From NCBI GenBank assembly GCA_021777685.1, contig JAJYDH010000119.1, positions 1-13,585 on the forward strand: a stretch of 13,585 nt of DNA, given 5' to 3'. Of this stretch, positions 7,938 to 13,585 are shown one piece after another. The position numbers were made by a program, and so were the translations under genes. The notes beneath the pieces are model-generated. The model had not been told where the DNA came from, searched no databases, and was given only the letters and a program-made list of their open reading frames with translations. Each line of letters opens with the position of its first letter. Within the stretch, counting starts at the first letter, position 1. The DNA comes from Planctomycetota bacterium. Lineage in GTDB: Bacteria; Planctomycetota; Planctomycetia; Isosphaerales; Isosphaeraceae.

Positions 7938-7944
7938 CCTCCTT
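7938..7944 (-). promoter_or_regulatory. Shine-Dalgarno site fixing the cyclase-repeat gene start
   Basis: On the minus strand this reads AAGGAGG, 5 nt before the ATG at 7932. It decides in favour of this start over the in-frame ATG 45 bp upstream. Confidence 0.8.
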
Positions 7945-8097
7945 CGGACCTGGACCCGGAAGTTTGCCTGGGAGCAACCGTCTTGGACGCCGACGGCCGC
8001 CCCGAAGTTCCTCGGATTGGCGACCTCGGCGGCCCTCCCCCTCTCGATCACGTCCCGGCCGGCGAATCCTTGGGTCGGCCGCGGCTCGCCTCGCGGA

Positions 8098-9753
8098 TCA
8101 GACCTCGCCCAGGGCCCGGTGGATGAACTGGACGGCGATCGAGCCCTCGCCGACGGCCGAGGCGACGCGCTTGACCGAGCCGCTCCGGGCGTCGCCGACG
8201 GCGTAGACGCGGGGCAGGCTCGTCTCGAACAGCGTGGGCCCCCGGTGGCCCGGCCAGCCGGCGCGTGCGAGTTCCTCGGGCGACAGGTCGGCTCCGGTCT
8301 TGACGAATCCCTTCTCATCCATGACCACGGCCCCCTGGAGCCAATCGGTGCAGGGCAACGCGCCGAGGAAGAGGAACATGTGCCGGGCTTCGAGGCGGAG
8401 CGGCGCGGCCTGGCCCCTCGCGGAGATCTCGACCCCTTTCAGGCAATCTTCACCGGATAGCGCGGTGATCTCGGAACGGGGGTGGAGGTGGATGTTGGGC
8501 GTCTCGTCGATCCTGCGGATCAGGTAGCGCGACATCGTCTCGGATAGATCGTCGCGGCGGATGACGATGTGGACGTTCCTCGCCCCCTTCGCGAGGTAGA
8601 CGGCCCCCTGCCCGGCCGAGTTCCCGCCGCCGACCACCACGACGTCGCACCCGGTGCAGAGTTCCGACTCCATCGCCGTGGCGCCGTAGTAGATCCCGCA
8701 CCCCTCGTACTTCTCGGCCCCGGGCACGTCAAGGCGTCGGTAGCGGGCCCCCGTGGCGATGACGACCGCTCGCCCTCGCGCGGACCGCCCGTCGGCGAAG
8801 GTGATCCGGTAGTTCGCCCCGTCCTTCGAGAGTCGCTCGGCGCGGACGGGGCTGGCCATCCGGGTGCCGAACTTCTGCGCCTGCACGGCGGCGCGGGCGG
8901 CCAGCTCGGTGCCGGAGATCCCGGTGGGGAAGCCCAGGTAATTCTCGATCTTCGAGCTGGTCCCGGCCTGGCCGCCGGGGGCGTCCGTGTCGATCGCCAT
9001 GACCGACAGCCCCTCCGACGCCGCGTAGACCGACGCCGCCAGGCCCGCCGGGCCCGAGCCCACGACCAGCACGTCGCGGACGTCGTCGCTCTCGATGACG
9101 TCGAGCCCCAGGCAGTGGGCGACGTCCTCGACCCTGGGATTCCGGTAGATGTCGCGGTCGCGGTGCATCAGGATCGGCGTCTCCTCGACGCCGACGCCGA
9201 ACTGCTCCAGGAGGGCCGCGACCGCCGGGTCGTCCTCCAGGTCGAGGAAGCTGAACGGCAGGTCGTTCCGGGTCAGGAACGACCGGAGCCGGTGGGTGTC
9301 GGGCGAGTACCGCGAGCCGATGACCTTGATCGCCGAGTGGCCGCTCTCGATCAGGAACGAGCGGCGGACGAGGAACGTCCGCAAGATCCGGTCGCTCAGC
9401 TCCGAGTCCTCGACCACCACGCGGCGGAGCTTGGCCGGCGCGATCCGGAGGACCTCCGAGTCCTCGTCGGCGACCGCCTGCACGACCGCGGCCCGGCCGC
9501 TGAGGGTCGAGGTGTCGCCGACGAACTCCCCCGGGCCCTCCTTGACGATCGACCGGAACCCCTCGGGCGTGTACTGGCGGATGTCCACCTGACCCGACAG
9601 GATGACGAAGAAGTCGATGTCGAAATCCCCCTCGTCGAAGAGTACGGCCCCCCTCGGCAGCGCCTCGCGGGCCCCGAAGGGCTCCAGCCGGGCGATCTGC
9701 TCGGGCGTGAGCTTCGGCCGGAGGTCGGCCTTGTTGGCGATTTCGGCTTCCAT
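8098..9753 (-). CDS. Cyclic-nucleotide-binding / glutaredoxin-like / thioredoxin-reductase-like fusion protein
   Basis: A 551-residue soluble flavoprotein with three domains. Residues ~15-130 are a cyclic-nucleotide-binding domain with a phosphate-cassette pattern GEFVGDTSTLSGRAAVVQA (75-93). Residues ~140-215 resemble glutaredoxin, but the active site reads SPDT (150-153) instead of CPxC. Residues ~225-551 are thioredoxin-reductase-like: FAD motif GSGPAG (232-237), GGQAG (260-264), NADPH motif GGGNSAG (375-381) and FAD motif YAVGDARSG (517-525). The reductase CATC dithiol aligns with GATA (357-360), so the classical redox pair is lost. A CTGC lies nearby at 366-369. Similar sensor-reductase fusions are known and often annotated as thioredoxin-disulfide reductase, although that activity is doubtful here. 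The ATG at 9753 is set by a GGAAGGA ribosome site. It is divergent from the zinc-ribbon gene at 9935. Confidence 0.9.
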   Translation of the reverse strand: MEAEIANKADLRPKLTPEQIARLEPFGAREALPRGAVLFDEGDFDIDFFVILSGQVDIRQYTPEGFRSIVKEGPGEFVGDTSTLSGRAAVVQAVADEDSEVLRIAPAKLRRVVVEDSELSDRILRTFLVRRSFLIESGHSAIKVIGSRYSPDTHRLRSFLTRNDLPFSFLDLEDDPAVAALLEQFGVGVEETPILMHRDRDIYRNPRVEDVAHCLGLDVIESDDVRDVLVVGSGPAGLAASVYAASEGLSVMAIDTDAPGGQAGTSSKIENYLGFPTGISGTELAARAAVQAQKFGTRMASPVRAERLSKDGANYRITFADGRSARGRAVVIATGARYRRLDVPGAEKYEGCGIYYGATAMESELCTGCDVVVVGGGNSAGQGAVYLAKGARNVHIVIRRDDLSETMSRYLIRRIDETPNIHLHPRSEITALSGEDCLKGVEISARGQAAPLRLEARHMFLFLGALPCTDWLQGAVVMDEKGFVKTGADLSPEELARAGWPGHRGPTLFETSLPRVYAVGDARSGSVKRVASAVGEGSIAVQFIHRALGEV

Positions 9754-9934
9754 CGGGTGTCCTTCCGGCTCCGCCTCGGCCCGTCCGGCGCGACGGGACG
9801 CGATCGGCGCATGATACCCGGGCCTTGCGGATAAGGCATCCCTCGCGACGAATCTCTTCGGTGCCTGCTCGCTGGACGGGGCCCGCCGGCTCGTCGACAA
9901 TGTGGGCTCAACCTCAAATCGAGGAGCACTCCCT
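9754..9934. promoter_or_regulatory. Divergent intergenic region, presumed to hold two promoters
   Basis: This 181-bp gap separates the minus-strand flavoprotein gene from the plus-strand zinc-ribbon gene, so both must be promoted from here unless transcribed from further away. On the minus strand TATCAT (9811-9816) resembles a -10 box, but no good -35 box stands at the right distance. On the plus strand TCGACA (9894-9899) resembles a weak -35 without a clear -10. Ribosome sites lie at each edge: GGAAGG on the minus strand (9761-9766) and GAGGAG on the plus strand (9921-9926). No clear operator palindrome was found. Confidence 0.35.
9921..9926 (+). promoter_or_regulatory. Shine-Dalgarno site fixing the first zinc-ribbon gene start
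   Basis: GAGGAG lies 8 nt before the ATG at 9935. It selects this start over an in-frame ATG at 9902, which would add 11 residues before the conserved MPxPEE opening shared with the next gene. Confidence 0.8.
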
Positions 9935-10552
9935 ATGCCCGAGCCCGAGGAGATCCGCTTCGCCTGCATCGGCTGCGGGGCCCTGAACCCGGTCGGGGCG
10001 GAAGCCTGCTCGGGTTGCGGGCATCGCTTCGCCGGGCCGGACGTCGTCTCGACGCCGCCGATGTCCGTCCCTCCCGAACGTCGACCGCTCACGCCCGATC
10101 GGTACTTCGAGCCGCCGAAGGCCGAGATCGCGCCGCCGCCCCGGTTCCGGATCGGCACGGCGATGGCGTTCATCGCCGTGATCGCGGTCTGCCTGGCGGG
10201 GTTCGCGGCCGACGTCTCGTTGGGCATCCTGACGTCCCTGGCGCTCGGATCGGCCTCGATCCGGACCTTCCTCGTCTCGGCCCGTCACGAGGCCAGGGGC
10301 CGGCCGATGGACCTGAGCGAGCAGTTCCTGGTCTTCCTGATGACCATGATGGGGACCGTCCTGGTCGTGATCTCGTCGGCCATCGGCTTCTGCGTGACCT
10401 GCTTCCCGGTCGGGATCGGCAGCAGCAGCCTCCCGCTGGCGCTGGCCGTCGGGGGCGCGGCGGCGATCGCCACGGCGTTCTGGGTCGCCCGGGGCCTGCT
10501 GAGGATCGGCCGAAAAAACGAGGTCGAACGCGATCAGATCCGCTGGTATTGA
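9935..10552 (+). CDS. Zinc-ribbon membrane protein, four predicted helices (paralogue 1)
   Basis: A 205-residue protein. It opens with a compact zinc-ribbon made of two CxxC pairs (C11/C14 and C25/C28; FACIGCGALNP and CSGCGHRF). A proline-rich linker (about 34-70) follows, then about four membrane helices (roughly 73-91, 95-113, 131-158 and 165-186). The third helix ends in the distinctive GFCVTCFP (151-158). The N-terminal 35 residues are nearly the same as in the next gene. The region from RFRIG (70-74) onward matches the third gene, including GRPM and FCVTC. It is therefore the full-length member of a three-gene tandem family. Function is unknown; the ribbon should lie in the cytoplasm and could bind a protein or nucleic acid. 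It leads a plus-strand unit that continues to the radical SAM and Lgt-like genes. Confidence 0.82.
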   Translation: MPEPEEIRFACIGCGALNPVGAEACSGCGHRFAGPDVVSTPPMSVPPERRPLTPDRYFEPPKAEIAPPPRFRIGTAMAFIAVIAVCLAGFAADVSLGILTSLALGSASIRTFLVSARHEARGRPMDLSEQFLVFLMTMMGTVLVVISSAIGFCVTCFPVGIGSSSLPLALAVGGAAAIATAFWVARGLLRIGRKNEVERDQIRWY

Positions 10553-10565
10553 AGGGACGTCACCG

Positions 10566-10994
10566 ATGCCCGACCCCGAAGAGGTCCGATTCGCCTGCAT
10601 CGGCTGCGGCGCGATGAATCCCGCCGGCGCCGAGGTCTGCGAGGGGTGCGGGCATCGCTTCGCGGGCCCGGCCGGCGGTCCGGTCGTCCGACCGGAGCCC
10701 CTGCCGATCGGCGACATCCCGCCGATGCACTTCCGCGACGATGATCTGTACAGGCCCCCGAGGCCCAATCCCGACGAGTCGATCCTGGGCTGCTTCGCGA
10801 AGGTGGTTGGGGTGATCGTCTCCATCATCGCCACGTTCCTCGCCTTCGTCGTGACCTTTTTCGTCACCTGCACGTCCATCGACAGCCCTCAGGGCGAGTT
10901 GACCCTCATCGTGTCCCTCGGCGCGGGCCTGCTGGCGGCGGGGTTGGTGGTCGCGTTCACCGTCTGGGTCGCTTCCCGCACTCGGGGCCGATAG
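10566..10994 (+). CDS. Zinc-ribbon membrane protein, two predicted helices (paralogue 2)
   Basis: A 142-residue protein beginning with the same zinc-ribbon as its upstream neighbour (C11, C14, C25, C28; MPDPEEVRFACIGCG). After a Pro/Asp-rich linker it has only two membrane helices (about 76-103 and 111-136). The first ends in FFVTCTS (98-104), corresponding to FCVTC in the paralogues. It thus looks like paralogue 1 without the first helix pair. The ATG at 10566 has AAGGGA at 10552-10557 and lies 13 bp after the previous stop, so the two genes are probably co-transcribed. The C-terminus is short and basic (SRTRGR). No known function; likely an inner-membrane protein acting with its neighbours. 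Confidence 0.8.
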   Translation: MPDPEEVRFACIGCGAMNPAGAEVCEGCGHRFAGPAGGPVVRPEPLPIGDIPPMHFRDDDLYRPPRPNPDESILGCFAKVVGVIVSIIATFLAFVVTFFVTCTSIDSPQGELTLIVSLGAGLLAAGLVVAFTVWVASRTRGR

Positions 10995-11030
10995 GATGAA
11001 GCCGGTGGCCGCCAGGCCGGAGCGTGGATC

Positions 11031-11522
11031 ATGATCGGGCCCGATCGATTCGAATCCGAGAAGCCCCCGGCTGCGAAAATCGGATCGTTCCGGATCGGGT
11101 CGGCGCTGGTGGTGATCGCGCTGGTCGCGGTGTCGATGGGTGCGATGCGGGCGAGCCTCCCGCTGGGGATCTTGCTGGCGGCGTCGGTCGTCCCCGCGGC
11201 GGTACTCACGGCACTCGTGTCCGATCATCGCCGGGCGGAAGGGCGGCCGATGGGGACCAACGATCTGGCCGAGTTCTTCGTCTTGGCGTTGTTGAATGTC
11301 TTCGTCGTCCTCATCGCCTCCTCGATCGCCTTCTGCGTCACCTGCGTGCCGATCAGCTTGATGGGCATGCATGGCGAGTTCCAGGTTGATGACAAGGCCA
11401 TGATGCTCGCCGTCTCGCTCGGGGGGCTGGCGGCCCTGGGGGCCGGCTGGATGGTGGCGATGGGCCTCATCAAGGCCTCGCGTAGTCGTCAGGCCCGGGC
11501 CCGAGAAAGGGGCGAACCGTGA
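11031..11522 (+). CDS. Four-helix membrane protein without zinc ribbon (paralogue 3)
   Basis: A 163-residue membrane protein with about four helices (22-38, 43-63, 80-108, 122-147) and a basic C-terminal tail (ASRSRQARARER). It aligns with the membrane part of paralogue 1: FRIGSA (20-25) against FRIGTA, GRPM (71-74) against GRPM, and IAFCVTCVP (99-107) against IGFCVTCFP. It lacks the two CxxC pairs. The ATG at 11031 has GGAG at 11019-11022. Its TGA overlaps the GTG start of the radical SAM gene (GTGA at 11519-11522), so translation of the two is probably coupled and the proteins may work together. Function unknown; a membrane partner or anchor for the radical SAM enzyme is a plausible inference. 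Confidence 0.82.
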   Translation: MIGPDRFESEKPPAAKIGSFRIGSALVVIALVAVSMGAMRASLPLGILLAASVVPAAVLTALVSDHRRAEGRPMGTNDLAEFFVLALLNVFVVLIASSIAFCVTCVPISLMGMHGEFQVDDKAMMLAVSLGGLAALGAGWMVAMGLIKASRSRQARARERGEP

Positions 11523-12982
11523 CCCAGCTCCGCGATCATACCTTCCTGGGCACGACCCAGAGCCTCTGCCCGGAGTGCCTGGCGCTGGTGCCGGCCAAGA
11601 TCATCGTCAAGGATCAACGGGTCTACTTCCGCAAGCGCTGCCCGACGCACGGGGTCCGCGAGGACTTCATCTGCTCCGACGTCGCGCTCTACGACCAGAT
11701 GCAATACAGCCTGCCTGGCAAGGTCCCGCCCGAGTACGGGGTCGAGCCCGACAAGGGCTGCCCCTACGATTGCGGGCTCTGCACCGAGCACGAGCAGCAC
11801 ACCTGCATCGGGCTGGCCGAGATCACCTCGTCGTGCAACCTCCGCTGCCCGATGTGCTACGCCTCCAGCGGGCCGGGCGGGTCGCACCTGAGCTATGAGG
11901 ACTCGATCCGGATGATCGACCGCCTCGTCGCGGTCGAGGGGCGGGCCGAGGTCTTGCAGCTCTCCGGCGGCGAGCCGACCATCCATCCCGACTTCCTCCG
12001 GGTCCTGGAATACGCCGTCGCGCGGCCGATCGACATCGTGATGATCAACACCAACGGCATCCGGTTCGCCCACGACGAGCGGATGCTCGATGCGGTCGCC
12101 GCGCACGGGCCGAGGGTCGAGGTCTACCTCCAGTTCGACGGCTTCGAGGACCGGAGTGCCGAGGTTCTCCGGGGCGAGCGGCTGGTCGAGACCAAGCTCA
12201 AGGCGGTCGAGGCGTTGGGTCGGCGAGGGATCAAGACGTCGCTGGTCTGCACGCTCCACCCGGGAGTGAACGACCACGAGGTCGGCAAGATCGTCGGGTT
12301 CGGGGTCGAGCGGCCCTGGATCACCGGCATCAGCTTCCAGCCGGCCACGTATTCCGGCCGCCACGTCCTGCCCGAGGAGCTGGAGCAACGCATCACCTTC
12401 CCCGACGTCATCAAGGCCATCGCCCAGCAGACGGGGGGCGTCTTCCGCGAGGACGACTTCATGCCCCTGCCCTGCGCCCATCCGAACTGCCACAGCCTGA
12501 CCTACGCCTTCCGGAACGACGGCAAGGTCACACCCCTGATGCGGTTCATTGACGCCCGCAAGCACCTGGACATCCTGGCCAACGGCATCCTGTTCTCCCG
12601 GAACGCGGCCCGGAAGCTGATTGAGAAGTACCTGGACCGCGTAGGCGGTTGCGGGATCGGCTGCTTCCCCGAGGGCAACGGCGACGGCTCGCACTCGGAC
12701 GACCCGACCGAGGCCGCCGCGTCCGAGTTCTTCGCCCGCGCCGTGGCCGAGCAGCTTTCCCAGGCGGACGTCTTCCGGATCACGATCACGTCGTTCCTCG
12801 ATGCCTACAACTTCGACGTCCGCCGTCTGATGAAATGCTGCATCCACCACGTCCTGCCCAGCGGCCACGTCATTCCCTTCTGCGCGTACAATGTCCTCTA
12901 CCGCGAGGGTCACGCCGCGCTGCCGGCCCTCCGGGATGCGGGCGTGGTGGGCGAGCCTGCCACGATCCACCTCGGGAACTGA
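11519..12982 (+). CDS. Radical SAM enzyme of the tetraether-synthase (Tes/MJ0619)-like type
   Basis: A 487-residue iron-sulfur enzyme. The radical SAM cluster motif is CNLRCPMC (C106, C110, C113), with SAM-binding GGEPT at 150-154. In front lie two more cysteine groups: a rubredoxin-like set C17/C20/C41 with C52 (CPEC, CPTHG), and CPYDCGLC (C81, C85, C88). Further Cys occur at 319, 324, 378, 382, 440, 441 and 455, enough for additional clusters. This order, especially GCPYDCGLC followed by the radical SAM motif, is that of archaeal Tes, which joins lipid tails by carbon-carbon bonds, and of its uncharacterised bacterial relatives. A Tes-like lipid reaction is inferred, not shown. The GTG start at 11519 overlaps the preceding stop and has AAAGGGG at 11506-11512. 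The Lgt-like gene follows after 17 bp. No membrane helix is evident. Confidence 0.85.
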   Translation: MTQLRDHTFLGTTQSLCPECLALVPAKIIVKDQRVYFRKRCPTHGVREDFICSDVALYDQMQYSLPGKVPPEYGVEPDKGCPYDCGLCTEHEQHTCIGLAEITSSCNLRCPMCYASSGPGGSHLSYEDSIRMIDRLVAVEGRAEVLQLSGGEPTIHPDFLRVLEYAVARPIDIVMINTNGIRFAHDERMLDAVAAHGPRVEVYLQFDGFEDRSAEVLRGERLVETKLKAVEALGRRGIKTSLVCTLHPGVNDHEVGKIVGFGVERPWITGISFQPATYSGRHVLPEELEQRITFPDVIKAIAQQTGGVFREDDFMPLPCAHPNCHSLTYAFRNDGKVTPLMRFIDARKHLDILANGILFSRNAARKLIEKYLDRVGGCGIGCFPEGNGDGSHSDDPTEAAASEFFARAVAEQLSQADVFRITITSFLDAYNFDVRRLMKCCIHHVLPSGHVIPFCAYNVLYREGHAALPALRDAGVVGEPATIHLGN

Positions 12983-12999
12983 ACGGAGGCATCTGCCCG

Positions 13000-13585
13000 A
13001 TGGGCCTGACCGTCCCCTGGGTTTACCCCTGGATCATGCTTGCCTCGCTGGCGACGGCGTTCGCGCTCCGGTCGCGGACGCCTCAGCCTTCGGGCCTCTC
13101 GCCCGGTCAGCGGCTGGGGATCGCGCTGGGGGCGTTCTGCGGGGCGATGATCGGGGCCAAACTGCCGTTCGCGCTGTCCGACTGGCACGCCCTGTTGGAA
13201 GGGCGGGTCTGGTTCGAGAACGGCAAGACGATCGTCTTCGGGATGGTCGGCGGATATGCCGGGGTCGAGCTGGCCAAGGCGATGCTCGGGGTCCGGGCGA
13301 AGACGGGCGACGGCTTCGCCGTGCCGGTGGCTGGGGCGGTGGCCGTGGGCCGGCTCGGCTGTTTCGTGGCCGGTTGCTGTCATGGGGTCGCGACGGGCTT
13401 GCCCTGGGGCGTCGACTTCGGCGACGGGATACGTCGACACCCGACACAAGTCTACGAGACGATCTTCCACGCCTCCGCGGCGGCCGTCCTGGCGATCTTG
13501 CAACGGCGCGGGCTGTTCCAGGGCCAGCTCATCAAGATCTACATCCTCGCGTACCTGTCCTACCGCTTCGCCACCGAATTCCTCC
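13000..13585 (+). CDS. Lgt-like (prolipoprotein diacylglyceryl transferase family) membrane protein, 3' truncated by window end
   Basis: The first 195 residues of a membrane protein whose end lies outside the window. It matches the Lgt fold: several membrane helices, GRLGCFVAGCCHG (117-129) at the place of the Lgt signature, then LPWGVDFGDGIRRHPTQVYE (134-153) and RFATEF (189-194) near the end, which holds the Arg/Glu pair typical of Lgt. Lgt transfers diacylglyceryl from phosphatidylglycerol to lipoprotein cysteines. Here, however, the signature Asn, Asn and Glu are C121, A124 and C126, and the usual HGG is VGG (83-85). This is therefore probably a divergent relative acting on another substrate, not the housekeeping Lgt. 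The ATG at 13000 has GGAGG at 12985-12989 and follows the radical SAM stop by 17 bp, suggesting a shared transcript and pathway. Confidence 0.8.
   Translation, partial: MGLTVPWVYPWIMLASLATAFALRSRTPQPSGLSPGQRLGIALGAFCGAMIGAKLPFALSDWHALLEGRVWFENGKTIVFGMVGGYAGVELAKAMLGVRAKTGDGFAVPVAGAVAVGRLGCFVAGCCHGVATGLPWGVDFGDGIRRHPTQVYETIFHASAAAVLAILQRRGLFQGQLIKIYILAYLSYRFATEFL

Noticed and set aside
7933..8097. Possible intrinsic terminator or promoter between the flavoprotein and cyclase-repeat genes
   Set aside because: Only short imperfect GC stems (for example CCGCG 8079-8083 with CGCGG 8092-8096) and no T-tract or convincing -35/-10 pair on the minus strand.
6646..8460. A 604-codon plus-strand open frame opposite the cyclase-repeat gene
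   Set aside because: Low-complexity Arg/Gly/Pro/Asp composition with no motif; the minus-strand gene has a signal peptide, repeats and a ribosome site.
8569..9834. A 421-codon plus-strand open frame opposite the flavoprotein
   Set aside because: No recognisable motifs; the minus-strand frame has clear cNMP, FAD and NADPH motifs.
11489..12970. A 493-codon minus-strand open frame opposite the radical SAM gene
   Set aside because: The plus-strand frame carries the CxxxCxxC and GGEPT motifs; the antisense product is compositionally biased and unlike any protein I know.

Overview
The window is about 13.6 kb of very GC-rich bacterial DNA, densely packed with genes. It has strong G/C preference at third codon positions, secreted proteins with squalene-cyclase-like repeats, and small zinc-ribbon membrane proteins. 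Together these suggest a planctomycete, perhaps of the Isosphaeraceae type. That placement is inferred from gene style alone; no rRNA or other marker gene is present. No tRNA, rRNA, CRISPR array, insertion sequence or integrase was seen.

Layout. (1) 2-298 (+) is the 3' end of a gene of unknown function with a charged, repetitive tail, followed by a strong GC hairpin. (2) 482-5391 (+) is a tight four-gene unit: an MFS transporter, an ArsB/NhaD-type ion permease, a second MFS transporter and a metallophosphoesterase. (3) 5405-7932 (-) holds two exported proteins with cyclase-type alpha/alpha repeats, joined by an ATGA overlap and convergent with region 2. (4) 8098-9753 (-) encodes a three-domain protein: cyclic-nucleotide-binding domain, glutaredoxin-like domain and thioredoxin-reductase-like domain. 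The redox cysteines expected of the last two domains are missing. (5) 9935-13585 (+), divergent from region 4, holds three related small membrane proteins, a large cysteine-rich radical SAM enzyme, and a prolipoprotein diacylglyceryl transferase (Lgt)-like membrane protein cut by the window end.

The most interesting part is region 5. The radical SAM protein has the layout of the archaeal tetraether lipid synthase (Tes, MJ0619) family: an N-terminal rubredoxin-like Cys set, then CPYDCGLC, then the radical SAM CxxxCxxC. The next gene belongs to the Lgt fold family, whose known members use phosphatidylglycerol, but its signature is altered. The preceding membrane-protein gene overlaps the radical SAM gene by GTGA. 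A membrane-lipid modification module is a reasonable hypothesis. It is inferred from family resemblance and gene order, not shown by the sequence.

Region 2 looks like a transport operon with unknown substrates. Region 3 resembles the exported cyclase-repeat proteins common in planctomycetes, whose role is unknown. Many long open frames on the opposite strand of these genes are by-products of the GC-rich codon pattern and were not annotated.
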